Below, piece by piece: positions 53,224 to 62,337 of a stretch of 64,000 nucleotides of DNA. Location: the NCBI GenBank assembly GCA_044507695.1, contig JBIQJD010000009.1:123166-187165 (forward strand), written 5' to 3'. How positions within the stretch are numbered: position 1 is the stretch's first letter; each line of letters opens with the position of its first letter. The translations under genes were made by a program, and so were the position numbers. This stretch comes from JBIQJD01 sp044507695 (lineage in GTDB: Bacteria > Bacteroidota > Ignavibacteria > Ignavibacteriales > Ignavibacteriaceae). Under the pieces are notes generated by a model. That model ran no database searches and was not told the DNA's origin. It was given only the letters and a program-made list of their open reading frames with translations.

Positions 53224-53604
53224 TTCATTTATTACAGTTTGAAGCCTGCTTCTGACTTCGTTGGCAATAAATTCAAGCTCTGTATTTTTAATTGCCATCA
53301 TTGATGCAACCGGATCAACTGCTGCAATTTCAATTTTGTTATCTGCCTGTTCAATAACAATTACATTGCATGGAAGAAACACACCGATTTTATCTTCAGC
53401 CTGTAAAGCTTTGTAAGCAAAAGGAGGGTTGCATGCACCAAGTATTTTATATTTCTTAAAATCAACATCAAGCTTTTGCTTTAGAGTTTCTTTTACATCT
53501 ATTTGCGTAAGAATTCCGAATCCCTGCTGCTTTAGTTTTTCTGTAACTTTTTCAATTGCGGCATCAAATGATGAATTAATAATTTTACTGAAATAATAAT
53601 TCAT
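53218..53604 (-). CDS. DUF302 domain protein
   Basis: A 128-residue cytoplasmic DUF302 protein. The family pattern is seen in KLKQQGFGILTQIDVKETLK near residue 22 and in GACNPPFAYKALQAEDKIGV followed by LPCNVIV, with the conserved Cys pair. The family is widespread, and no activity is established. It converges on the 62-residue gene with a 6-bp overlap, and metH starts well upstream on the same strand. Confidence 0.9.
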   Translation of the reverse strand: MNYYFSKIINSSFDAAIEKVTEKLKQQGFGILTQIDVKETLKQKLDVDFKKYKILGACNPPFAYKALQAEDKIGVFLPCNVIVIEQADNKIEIAAVDPVASMMAIKNTELEFIANEVRSRLQTVINEL

Positions 53605-53670
53605 GTTATTCCCTTTTAAAATTCAAAACGTATGATGCTGCGGAGAAAAAATAGGTTCATAAGATTTTGA

Positions 53671-56600
53671 TCATTCACCTTCATCATAATTTAAGATAGG
53701 CGCGAGCCATTTTTCTGTTTCTTCAATGCTCATACCCTTCCGCTTGTGATAATCAATCACCTGGTCTTTGCCTATCTTACCAACATTAAAATATTTTGCG
53801 CCGGGATGAGCAAAGTACAAACCGCTTACCGAAGCAGCGGGATACATTGCAAGGCTCTCAGTTAATATGATACCTGTATTCTTTTCAACATCAAGCAGTT
53901 CAAAAATTATTCTTTTTTCGGTATGATCAGGCTGTGCGGGATAACCTGGTGCAGGACGAATTCCCTGGTAACTTTCTTTTACAAGTTCATCATTTGTAAA
54001 TTCTTCTTCGGGTGAGTAGCCCCAATATTTTTTCCTTACCAATTCATGAAGATGCTCTGCAAATGCTTCGGCAAGCCTGTCTGCAAGTGATTTAACAATT
54101 ATGCTGCTGTAATCATCATTTTGCTTTTGGTAATATTCCAAAATTGATTCGATGCCTTTGCCGGCAGTAACCGCAAACGCACCAATGTAATCAATTTTAC
54201 CTGATTCTTTCGGAGCGATAAAATCAGCAAGTGCATAATTTGGAATTTTGTCTGATTTTTCAGCCTGGCTTCTTAAAGTATGAAGACGTGTTAATACTCC
54301 TCTTCTTTTTTCATCGGTATAAAGTTCAATATCATCGTTGGTAGTTGAGTTTGCCGGGAATAATCCGAATACGCCGTTAGCACTTAAAAGATTTTCATCA
54401 ATAATTTTATCGAGTATCTGATTTGCATCATCAAATAACTTGCGGGCTTCGGTTCCGTATTTAGGATTATCAAAGATTGCAGGATATTTTCCTTTCAATT
54501 CCCACGCTAAAAAGAATGGTGTCCAATCAATATAATTTCTGAGTTTAGATAACGAATAATTATTTAAAACAGTAATACCAATTTTTTCGGGCTTTACAAT
54601 TTTAATTTTCTGCCAATCACATGAGAATTTATTTTTTCTTGCCTGTTCAAGCGTAATATATTTTTTACCTGATTTTTTCTTTTTATGCTCTTCTCTTATT
54701 CTGCTGTATTCTTCCTTTATTCCATTAATAAAATTTTCTTTTATTGTGTTATCAGGATTGAGCAGACTATTTACAACCGGCACACTGCGTGATGCATCAA
54801 GCACATGTACAGTAGTTCCGTTAAAATTTGGAGCAATCTTAACTGCGGTATGAACCCGGGAAGTTGTGGCACCGCCAATGAGCAGGGGAAGGTTTATTCC
54901 TCTGCGTTCCATTTCTTTTGCAACATGTGCCATTTCATCAAGTGAAGGAGTAATCAATCCGCTTAAGCCAATTATATCTGCTTTTTCATCAATTGCTGTT
55001 TGGATTATTTTATCAGCAGGTACCATCACTCCGAGATCAACGATATTATAATTGTTACAGCCGAGAACAACAGCAACAATATTTTTTCCAATATCATGAA
55101 CATCACCTTTAACTGTTGCTAATAAAATCTTGCCGGCTTCTCTCGTATCATTTGAGTTAAGTTTTTCCTGTTCAATAAAAGGAATAAGATAAGCAACAGA
55201 TTTTTTCATAACTCGTGCACTTTTAACCACTTGCGGCAGAAACATTTTTCCGGCACCGAAAAGATCGCCAACAACACCCATTCCATCCATTAAGGGACCC
55301 TCAATTACTTCCAGCGGTTTTGCATAAAGTTTTCTTGCTTCTTCTGTATCCTCTTCAATGTAATCAACAATTCCTTTAATTAATGCGTGCTTCAAACGTT
55401 CCTGAACCGGAAGATTTCGCCATTCATCTTTTTTAACTTCGGCTTTATCTTTCTGCTTAACTTTTTCTGCAAAGTCTGTTAATCTTTCTGTTGCATCAGG
55501 TCTTCTGTTAAGAAGCACATCTTCAACAAGTTCAAGAAGATCTTTCGGAATTTCCTCATATACTTCAAGTTGTCCGGCATTCACAATTCCCATATCCAAT
55601 CCGGCTTTTATAGCATGATAAAGAAAAGCCGAATGCATTGCTTCTCTAACTATATTATTGCCGCGGAATGAAAATGAAATATTACTTACGCCGCCGCTTA
55701 CTTTTGCAAGAGGAAGATTTTGTTTAATCCAGCTAACGGCTTCAATAAAACTTACTGCGTAATTGTTATGTTCTTCAATTCCCGTTGCAACTGTAAGAAT
55801 ATTTGGATCAAAAATTATATCCTGCGGAGGAAATCCAACTTCTTCTGTCAATATTCTATAAGCGCGTTTGCATACTTCTGTTTTTCTTTCGAAAGTATCT
55901 GCCTGCCCTTGTTCATCAAAAGCCATAACAACAACTGCTGCGCCATACTGCAGAATTTTTTCTGCACGTTCTTTAAAAACTTCTTCACCTTCTTTTAACG
56001 AAATTGAATTTACAATTCCCTTACCCTGCAAGCATTTTAATCCTGCTTCAATTACAGTCCATTTAGATGAATCAATCATTATCGGAATTTTTGCAATATC
56101 CGGTTCAGCGGAAAGAAGATTTATAAACCGGGTCATCGCTTCTTCTGAATCGAGAAGACCTTCATCCATATTGATATCAATTATCTGAGCGCCATTTTCA
56201 ACCTGCTGCCTTGCTACTGAAAGAGCGCCTTCATAATCACCGGATAAAATTAATTTCTCAAATTTCTTTGAACCAGTAATGTTTGTTCTTTCACCTATGT
56301 TTACAAAATTACTTTCCGGACGGATAGTAACAGCTTCCATTCCGCTTAATCTTAGGAACGGTTCAACTTTTGGAATTTCTCTTGGTTTAATATTCTTTGC
56401 AAACTCTGCTATTGCTTTAATGTGTTTTGGTGTTGTACCACAGCAGCCGCCAATTATATTGCAGAAACTGTTCTCAGCAAAATCTTTTAGTAATTCAGCC
56501 ATTGTTTCGGCTGTTTCATCGTACTCTCCCATTTCATTCGGAAGCCCTGCATTGGGATAAACACTTATGAAACAATTTGCAATTCGTGAAAGCTCTTCAA

Positions 56601-57375
56601 TAAACGGTCTCATCTGCCTGGCGCCAAGAGCACAGTTCAATCCAACACTTAACAGATTTTTTGTGTGAGATATTGAAATCCAGAAAGCCTCTGTTGTTTG
56701 TCCTGAAAGAGTTCTTCCGCTCATATCTACAATGGTTCCGGAGATCATTACAGGAATTTGCTTGTTAACTTTTTTGCAGTAATCCTGAACTGCACAAATA
56801 GCAGCTTTTGCGTTCAGCGTATCAAAAATTGTTTCAATAAGAATAATATCCGCTCCGCCCTCAACAAGTCCCCGTGTTTGTTCATAGTATGTGTGATATA
56901 TCTGATCAAAAGTTACAGAACGGAAACCGGGATCATTTACATCCGGTGAAAGCGAAAGTGATTTGTTTGTTGGTCCTAAAGCACCTGCTACAAATCTTGG
57001 TTTATCGGGAGTTTTATTTGAATATTCGTTTGCAGCTTCTTTAGCAATTAATGCAGCGTTATAACAAATCTCATAAGAGTAAGCTTCGGTATGATAATCA
57101 GCCTGCGAAACACCGGAAGCAGTAAATGTGTTTGTTTCAATTATATCTGAACCGGCTTCAAGATAAGCACGATGAATTTCTTTAATTATCTCCGGCTGAG
57201 TAATTGATAAAATATCTGAGTTGCCTTTAAGATCATAAGGATGATCTTTAAATCTTTCTCCTCTAAAATCTTTTTCCGTTAATTTATATTCCTGTATTAA
57301 GGTGCCCATTGCACCATCTAAAATTAATATTCTTTTCTGAAGCAGGTTCTTCAATGTTTCAAATGTTGGGTTCAT
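53671..57375 (-). CDS. metH: cobalamin-dependent methionine synthase MetH
   Basis: Transfers the methyl group of 5-methyltetrahydrofolate to homocysteine. From ATG at 57373-57375 (MNPTFETLKNLLQKR) it is 1234 residues, close to the usual 1,220-1,230; an in-frame ATG at 57459 adds unlikely residues. Domains in order: homocysteine/zinc domain with GLNCALG and GGCCGTTPKHI; pterin domain with NIGERTNITGSKKFEKLILS; cobalamin domain with KGDVHDIGKNIV (the His that binds cobalt); and a C-terminal reactivation domain with RPAPGYPAQPDHTEK. No cobalamin riboswitch was seen in the 105-bp upstream region. Confidence 0.96.
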   Translation of the reverse strand: MNPTFETLKNLLQKRILILDGAMGTLIQEYKLTEKDFRGERFKDHPYDLKGNSDILSITQPEIIKEIHRAYLEAGSDIIETNTFTASGVSQADYHTEAYSYEICYNAALIAKEAANEYSNKTPDKPRFVAGALGPTNKSLSLSPDVNDPGFRSVTFDQIYHTYYEQTRGLVEGGADIILIETIFDTLNAKAAICAVQDYCKKVNKQIPVMISGTIVDMSGRTLSGQTTEAFWISISHTKNLLSVGLNCALGARQMRPFIEELSRIANCFISVYPNAGLPNEMGEYDETAETMAELLKDFAENSFCNIIGGCCGTTPKHIKAIAEFAKNIKPREIPKVEPFLRLSGMEAVTIRPESNFVNIGERTNITGSKKFEKLILSGDYEGALSVARQQVENGAQIIDINMDEGLLDSEEAMTRFINLLSAEPDIAKIPIMIDSSKWTVIEAGLKCLQGKGIVNSISLKEGEEVFKERAEKILQYGAAVVVMAFDEQGQADTFERKTEVCKRAYRILTEEVGFPPQDIIFDPNILTVATGIEEHNNYAVSFIEAVSWIKQNLPLAKVSGGVSNISFSFRGNNIVREAMHSAFLYHAIKAGLDMGIVNAGQLEVYEEIPKDLLELVEDVLLNRRPDATERLTDFAEKVKQKDKAEVKKDEWRNLPVQERLKHALIKGIVDYIEEDTEEARKLYAKPLEVIEGPLMDGMGVVGDLFGAGKMFLPQVVKSARVMKKSVAYLIPFIEQEKLNSNDTREAGKILLATVKGDVHDIGKNIVAVVLGCNNYNIVDLGVMVPADKIIQTAIDEKADIIGLSGLITPSLDEMAHVAKEMERRGINLPLLIGGATTSRVHTAVKIAPNFNGTTVHVLDASRSVPVVNSLLNPDNTIKENFINGIKEEYSRIREEHKKKKSGKKYITLEQARKNKFSCDWQKIKIVKPEKIGITVLNNYSLSKLRNYIDWTPFFLAWELKGKYPAIFDNPKYGTEARKLFDDANQILDKIIDENLLSANGVFGLFPANSTTNDDIELYTDEKRRGVLTRLHTLRSQAEKSDKIPNYALADFIAPKESGKIDYIGAFAVTAGKGIESILEYYQKQNDDYSSIIVKSLADRLAEAFAEHLHELVRKKYWGYSPEEEFTNDELVKESYQGIRPAPGYPAQPDHTEKRIIFELLDVEKNTGIILTESLAMYPAASVSGLYFAHPGAKYFNVGKIGKDQVIDYHKRKGMSIEETEKWLAPILNYDEGE

Positions 57376-57480
57376 GCCGAGTGTTTTTCTATCAATTGTT
57401 AGTACTTTGTAAAGAATTTCAAATATAATTAAATTGACTTCTATTAAAAAGGTAAACAATAATAATCAACCGGAAAGCTG

Positions 57481-58452
57481 ATGATTGTAGTAACAGGCGG
57501 AGCGGGATTTATTGGCAGCGCAATTGTTTGGCGCCTTAATACATTAGGCAGAAATGATATTATAATTGTTGATGAACTTGGTACAGATGAGAAATGGAAA
57601 AATCTTCCTTCGTTAAGCTTCAATGATTTCATTCATAAAAATGATTTTATAAACCTGCTTGAAACAAAAAAAGGATTTGAGATCAGCGCAATAATTCATA
57701 TGGGTGCTAATTCATCAACAACGGAAAAAGATGCTGATCATTTATTAAGAAATAATTATGAATACACCAAATCTCTTGCTCAATACTCTTTAAAAAATAA
57801 TGTAAGATTTATTTATGCATCCTCCGCCGCAACATATGGTGATGGAAGTTTAGGTTTTGATGATGATGATAATAAAATAAATCAGTTGCGTCCGCTAAAC
57901 ATGTACGGCTACTCAAAACAAATGTTTGATTTGTGGGCGCATAAAAATAAACTGTTGAATAAAATTGTTGGTTTAAAATATTTTAATGTTTACGGACCGA
58001 ATGAATATCATAAAGGTGATATGCGCAGCGTTGTTCATAAAGCGTTTGAACAAATTCGTGATACGGGAAAAGTTAAATTGTTTAAATCTCTTCATCCTGA
58101 TTTTAAAGACGGCGAACAGAAAAGGGATTTTATCTACATAAAAGATGCAGTTGATATGACTTTATTTTTTCTTGATAATCCGGATAAAAACGGTTTATAC
58201 AATGTTGGGACGGGCAGTGCGAGAACGTGGAATCATCTTGTTACTGCAATATTTAATGCGTTGAACAAACCTGTTAATATTGAATACATTAGTTTGCCGG
58301 GACATCTTGCGGATAAATATCAATATTTTACCGAAGCAAAAACAGAGAAGCTGAAAAATGCCGGTTACCCGCATCCAATAAATTCATTAGAAACCGGAGT
58401 AACCGATTATGTTAAAAATTATCTTTCGGAAGGCAAGTATCTCGGAATGTAA
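57481..58452 (+). CDS. hldD: ADP-L-glycero-D-manno-heptose 6-epimerase
   Basis: Extended SDR enzyme that converts ADP-D-glycero- to ADP-L-glycero-D-manno-heptose for the LPS core. The 323 residues contain VTGGAGFIGSAIVWRLN at the N-terminus, the active-site tract YASSAATYG and YGYSKQMFD (Tyr/Lys), and ADP-heptose specific FNVYGPNEYHKGDMRSVVHK. It is transcribed divergently from metH. The heptosyltransferase-like gene at 33302 fits the same pathway. Confidence 0.95.
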   Translation: MIVVTGGAGFIGSAIVWRLNTLGRNDIIIVDELGTDEKWKNLPSLSFNDFIHKNDFINLLETKKGFEISAIIHMGANSSTTEKDADHLLRNNYEYTKSLAQYSLKNNVRFIYASSAATYGDGSLGFDDDDNKINQLRPLNMYGYSKQMFDLWAHKNKLLNKIVGLKYFNVYGPNEYHKGDMRSVVHKAFEQIRDTGKVKLFKSLHPDFKDGEQKRDFIYIKDAVDMTLFFLDNPDKNGLYNVGTGSARTWNHLVTAIFNALNKPVNIEYISLPGHLADKYQYFTEAKTEKLKNAGYPHPINSLETGVTDYVKNYLSEGKYLGM

Positions 58453-58468
58453 TCAGAACCGGTAAAAA

Positions 58469-58801
58469 TTAAAACTGATCGTCGTCATCAAGTAAGTCAT
58501 CATCGTCATCATCAAAATCAAAATCTTCTTCATAAAAATCTTCTTCCGAAGGCTCTTCATCAAGAAAATCATCATCTTCATCTATATCTTCATCTTCTAA
58601 ATCATCATCATCATCATAATCGTCGTCATAATCGTCATCATCAAAATCATCGTCATCATCTTCATCAGCTTTTTTTCTGCCTCTCTTTGCCGCTTCAAAA
58701 TCGTAATATAATACGTTTGTATTTTCGCCGGAGTTTCCCTCTAAAATTTCTTCCTGTAATTCATTGTTAAGTTCTTCCGGAACATTTAAGATATTGTCCA
58801 T
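58469..58801 (-). CDS. acidic, aspartate-rich low-complexity protein
   Basis: A 110-residue protein. Residues 1-35 are ordinary (MDNILNVPEELNNELQEEIL), followed by basic AAKRGRKK (residues ~36-43), then a ~65-residue tail of almost only Asp and Glu. It resembles the acidic tails of RNA polymerase delta subunits or DNA-mimic proteins, but no family is recognised. A good Shine-Dalgarno (aggaga) precedes the ATG. It converges on hldD with 16 bp between. Confidence 0.72.
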   Translation of the reverse strand: MDNILNVPEELNNELQEEILEGNSGENTNVLYYDFEAAKRGRKKADEDDDDDFDDDDYDDDYDDDDDLEDEDIDEDDDFLDEEPSEEDFYEEDFDFDDDDDDLLDDDDQF

Positions 58802-59004
58802 TAAATATTCTCCTGTTTAGTATTTTTAATTTTTTTATTCAAATATTTTCGGAAATTATAAAGGAAATATTTTTATTTTTTTACAAACTGCAAAGTTATT
58901 TTAATATTAATTTTATTAAGAAAAAATACCATTGCAACTTTTCATAAAACATAATTTAGTAATTCATTTATGTCAACCCATCTGTTAATTAAAACACATA
59001 GGAT

Positions 59005-59469
59005 ATGAAATTAGCAACTCTTTGTTATTTAAAGGATAAACCGAATAAAAAAACTTTAATGATTCACCGTATTAAAAAAGAAAATGATTACCATGAAGGG
59101 AAGTGGAACGGGCTCGGCGGAAAATTTGATCAGGGTGAATCACCGGAAGAATGTGTTATCAGAGAAGTAAAAGAAGAATGCGGATTAGAAATAATTGAAC
59201 CAAAGCTGCATGGCTTTATTACATTTCCAATGTTTGATGAAAAAGATGATTGGTATGTTTTTATTTTTACGGCAGATAAATTCTCCGGAAAATTAATTGA
59301 TTCAAATGAGGGAAGGCTGGAGTGGATTGATGATGAAAAACTATTTGAATTAAATCTATGGGATGGTGATAAAATTTTTATGGAGTGGCTTAACGGCAAT
59401 AAATTTTTCTCAGCCAAATTTGAATATGTAAAAGGCAGGTTTATAAATCATTCTGTTATTTTTTATTGA
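59005..59469 (+). CDS. NUDIX hydrolase (8-oxo-dGTP diphosphatase-like)
   Basis: A 154-residue NUDIX protein that would sanitise oxidised nucleotides. The NUDIX box GGKFDQGESPEECVIREVKE continuing ECGL occupies residues 38-61. Its N-terminus (KLATLCYLKDKPNKKTLMIH) matches MutT/YtkD-type enzymes. The stop overlaps the start of the uracil-glycosylase gene by 4 bp. A 12-codon frame (58970-59008) overlaps the NUDIX start and is probably chance. Confidence 0.93.
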   Translation: MKLATLCYLKDKPNKKTLMIHRIKKENDYHEGKWNGLGGKFDQGESPEECVIREVKEECGLEIIEPKLHGFITFPMFDEKDDWYVFIFTADKFSGKLIDSNEGRLEWIDDEKLFELNLWDGDKIFMEWLNGNKFFSAKFEYVKGRFINHSVIFY

Positions 59470-60149
59470 TGAATAATTCTTCCGGAACATTTGCTGAAAA
59501 GGCAATTTCATTCTATCTTAATTTTTCTGCACCCGGGAATCTTCCGCATAGCATCTCGGTTATGAATCCTTATGAAAATGATGAAGTAAAATCCGCAGTT
59601 AAAAAATTCTTTAGAAAATATTTTGATGATAATAAGAAAAGAATTTTTATCTGGGGAATAAATCCCGGAAGATTAGGCGGGGGTTTAACAGGCGTTGCTT
59701 TTACTGATCCTGTTGCATTAAAAGAACATTGCGGCATTGAAACAAATTTAAAAGCTGCAACAGAATTATCAAGCAGATTTATTTACAGGATGATCAATGC
59801 ATTCGGCGGTGTTGAGGAGTTTTATTCAAAATGCTTTTTAACAGCTTTGTATCCGCTTGCATTAATTAAGAATAATAAAAATTACAATTATTATGATGAT
59901 GAAGAATTATTTAACATCTTAAAAGATGATATTGTTCAATCAATGCAGAAGCAGATTAAGTTTGGTGCTGAACGCAAACTGGCTTTATGCCTTGGGAAGA
60001 AAAATTACAAGTACTTAAAAATTATTAATGAAGAATTAAAATTCTTCAGACAAATAGAGATAGTTGAACATCCGCGTTATATAATGCAGTATAAAAGTAA
60101 AACTGCTGAAGATTACATCAGGAAATATCTTAAATATTTAAAGAGGTAA
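59466..60149 (+). CDS. SMUG-like uracil-DNA glycosylase family protein
   Basis: A 227-residue protein of the SMUG2-like group of the uracil-DNA glycosylase superfamily. The active-site motif is IWGINPGRLGGGLTGVAFTD near residues 61-80, and the second motif is IEIVEHPRYIMQY (EHPR in place of HPS) near 200. It is translationally coupled to NUDIX (ATGA overlap), so the two would act together on damaged or deaminated nucleotides and DNA. Base specificity cannot be read. Confidence 0.85.
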   Translation: MMNNSSGTFAEKAISFYLNFSAPGNLPHSISVMNPYENDEVKSAVKKFFRKYFDDNKKRIFIWGINPGRLGGGLTGVAFTDPVALKEHCGIETNLKAATELSSRFIYRMINAFGGVEEFYSKCFLTALYPLALIKNNKNYNYYDDEELFNILKDDIVQSMQKQIKFGAERKLALCLGKKNYKYLKIINEELKFFRQIEIVEHPRYIMQYKSKTAEDYIRKYLKYLKR

Positions 60150-60177
60150 AATTCCTTAAGAACACAGCAATTCCTTT

Positions 60178-60981
60178 CTACTGATGTTTATACAAAAAGC
60201 TTCTCAGCTTCTCACAAACAAAATCAGAATTTTCAACCGGACTCATATGCGCAGCATCAGGAACAATATAAAATTCAGAATTGCTTATTTGTTCATGCAT
60301 TTCTTTCATTACAGCGGGCGGAGTGAGGTTATCATTTTCACCGCATAAAATTAAAGCTGGTAATTTTAATTTTGATAAATATGAAGTTGTATCAGTTCTT
60401 GCTGCCATTGCTAAAAGACATGCCTTTGCTCCTTCGGGATTTGTATTCATAGATCTTCCAAGCAATGCAATGTAATCTTCACCAAGCCTCTCAATTGATT
60501 CCATTGCAAAACAATTCTCAACAAATTCAGATGCAAATTTTTGGATTCCTGATTCATTAATTTTTTTAATGCCGGCAGCACGTTTTAGTTTTGCTTCATC
60601 ATTATCTGCTGCAGATTTAGTATCACACAAAATCAATCCGCGGAATTTAAACTCTTCTTTTTCAACAGCCCGTAAAGAAATATACCCGCCCATTGAAAGT
60701 CCGCATAAAAATGGTTTGTTAAGTTTCAGCTTATCAATTACATAATAAAGATCATCAACAAGATCTTCCATCGTAAATTGTAAATCCTGATTCCCGGAAG
60801 TTCCCATTCCCCTTATATCATAAGTTATGCAGTAAAATTCTTTTGATAAATTCGCGGTTACTTTGTCCCACATAAAATGATCGTAAGGAAATCCGTGAAC
60901 GAAAATTATGGCGGGGTTTTTTGAGTTTCCGGTTTCATATAATGAGAATTCATTTTTTCTTATATTCATATCAGCATCCAT
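60178..60981 (-). CDS. alpha/beta-fold hydrolase
   Basis: A 267-residue hydrolase. Oxyanion-hole motif FVHGFPYDHFMW near residue 28; nucleophile Ser96 in CGLSMGGYISLRAV; Asp in LILCGENDNLTPPA; His in DAAHMSPVE near the C-terminus. Sequence recalls 3-oxoadipate enol-lactonase-like and BioH-like esterases, but the substrate is not clear. Convergent with the uracil-glycosylase gene. Confidence 0.88.
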   Translation of the reverse strand: MDADMNIRKNEFSLYETGNSKNPAIIFVHGFPYDHFMWDKVTANLSKEFYCITYDIRGMGTSGNQDLQFTMEDLVDDLYYVIDKLKLNKPFLCGLSMGGYISLRAVEKEEFKFRGLILCDTKSAADNDEAKLKRAAGIKKINESGIQKFASEFVENCFAMESIERLGEDYIALLGRSMNTNPEGAKACLLAMAARTDTTSYLSKLKLPALILCGENDNLTPPAVMKEMHEQISNSEFYIVPDAAHMSPVENSDFVCEKLRSFLYKHQ

Positions 60982-61009
60982 TTTTTATCAACAAAATACG
61001 GATTAAGCA

Positions 61010-61861
61010 ATGAAAAATAAATTTACAGTGTTGTGCGCAATATTGTTCTGCTCCGGCATGTTATCGTTTGCTCAAACAGATTCTGTGAAACTTTATGAAT
61101 GGACTCCAAGCCTGGTTGCAGGGCTTAATGTAAGCCAGATTGCCTTCAGCAATTGGAGCCAGGGCGGCGATAATTCAATTACCTGGACATTACTCGGCAC
61201 CGGTGGTTTAAAGTATTACAGCATAGACTGGAAATTCCGCAACAATCTGAAAATTGCATACGGCAGAACAAAACTCGGAGACCAGGATTACAGAACTAAC
61301 GATAATGAGTTTTATCTGGAAAGCGTGATTTCAAAAAATATTAATTGGGCAATTGATCCTTATTTCAGCAACACTATCAGAACGGCAGTTGCTGCGGGTT
61401 ATTCCTATGATTCAATTCCGCCGGTGGAAATAGCCAACTTTTTTGATCCGGGTTACATAACACAAAGCATCGGTTTTACTTATGATGATGCAAAAGGATT
61501 TAATACAAGAGTGGGTGTTGCTGTACAGGAGGTTTTTACAAATGCACACACCCAGTACTCGGATGATGAAGATACCCCAAATGAAATTGAAAAATTTAAA
61601 CTTGAAACAGGAATTGAATCAGTAACTAACGCCGAATACGGCCTGGCTGAAAATCTTCTTTTAAAAAGCAGTTTAAGATTGTTCTCACGTTTTGAAAGTT
61701 TTGATGTTTGGGATGTACGCTGGGATAATGTTCTTGCGGCAAAAATAACTGATTATTTAAATGTGAATTTTACAGTACTTGTCATTTATGAAAAACAGCA
61801 ATCACTAAAAACACAGGTTAAGCAAACACTTCAGCTTGGATTTATTTATACACTGATATAA
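61010..61861 (+). CDS. DUF3078 outer-membrane protein
   Basis: A 283-residue secreted protein (signal cleavage near LSFAQ, residue 22). Recognisable DUF3078 features are the N-terminal WTPSLVAGLNVSQIAFSNWS, the GGDNSITWTLLGTGGL strand and C-terminal strands ending TLQLGFIYTLI with an outer-membrane aromatic/hydrophobic end. The family is confined to Bacteroidota-type bacteria, and its role is unknown; a porin-like outer-membrane barrel is likely. A structured intergenic region follows. Confidence 0.85.
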   Translation: MKNKFTVLCAILFCSGMLSFAQTDSVKLYEWTPSLVAGLNVSQIAFSNWSQGGDNSITWTLLGTGGLKYYSIDWKFRNNLKIAYGRTKLGDQDYRTNDNEFYLESVISKNINWAIDPYFSNTIRTAVAAGYSYDSIPPVEIANFFDPGYITQSIGFTYDDAKGFNTRVGVAVQEVFTNAHTQYSDDEDTPNEIEKFKLETGIESVTNAEYGLAENLLLKSSLRLFSRFESFDVWDVRWDNVLAAKITDYLNVNFTVLVIYEKQQSLKTQVKQTLQLGFIYTLI

Positions 61862-61870
61862 AGTTAATCG

Positions 61871-62024
61871 CACTTCCGAACACAGGCTTCGGGTATTCTT
61901 ACTTCGGCTTCGGACTTCAGAAGATCGAAACCGGACTTAAGTGAACCGGTTCCGGATGATTTTACTCCGGCATCGAAGTCCCGAACTTCGAAGCCGGCTA
62001 AGTTAACGGATTTGCTTGTTAACC
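61871..62024. other. highly structured, CCGG-rich intergenic region
   Basis: Between the DUF3078 stop and the terminator at 62025, the sequence can fold into a long hairpin: CGGCTTCG (61905-61912) with CGAAGCCG (61989-61996), continued by GACTTC (61913-61918) with GAAGTC (61975-61980). Inside it several CCGG palindromes recur (near 61931, 61946, 61952 and 61967). Next comes a GTTAAC/GTTAAC pair (62003-62023). GC content is well above the surroundings. It could be the 3' UTR of the DUF3078 mRNA, a small RNA, or an extragenic repeat. No family is recognised. Confidence 0.45.
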
Positions 62025-62080
62025 AACCTCCGGGGTTTGCATAGCAATTATACTTCGTGAACCTCGGAGGTTTTTATTTT
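62025..62080 (+). terminator. intrinsic terminator with a large stem
   Basis: Outer stem AACCTCCG/CGGAGGTT (62025-62032 and 62065-62072), inner pairs GGTT/AACC, then TTTTTATTTT. It closes the structured region downstream of the DUF3078 gene. The remaining 250 bp to the next gene hold two further perfect hairpins: 11 bp at 62177-62205 and 7 bp at 62304-62321. Confidence 0.75.
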
Positions 62081-62337
62081 GTTGGAGATTTTAAGAAAGT
62101 TTGGCTATTCTGCATTCATTCTTTTTTACTTAAATAACAGGTAATAATTACAGATTGGAATTTTACAAGTAAGAAACTGCAATAAAACAATATATTTTAT
62201 TGCAGGAATGATAATTGATATGATTTTCACAGGGGTGAATTAAAGGGAAACAACTTCTACTCGTACTCAAACTTCCATTTTTATTCATAGCACCTAATAT
62301 TATATTGTTCTTTTGAACAATAAAAAGAGAATTGATC

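Noticed and set aside
57376..57480. Cobalamin or SAM riboswitch upstream of metH
   Set aside because: The 105-bp region shows no conserved B12-box or SAM-riboswitch elements and is too short for a full cobalamin aptamer.
58970..59008. 12-codon frame overlapping the NUDIX start
   Set aside because: Very short and lacking a ribosome binding site; probably chance.
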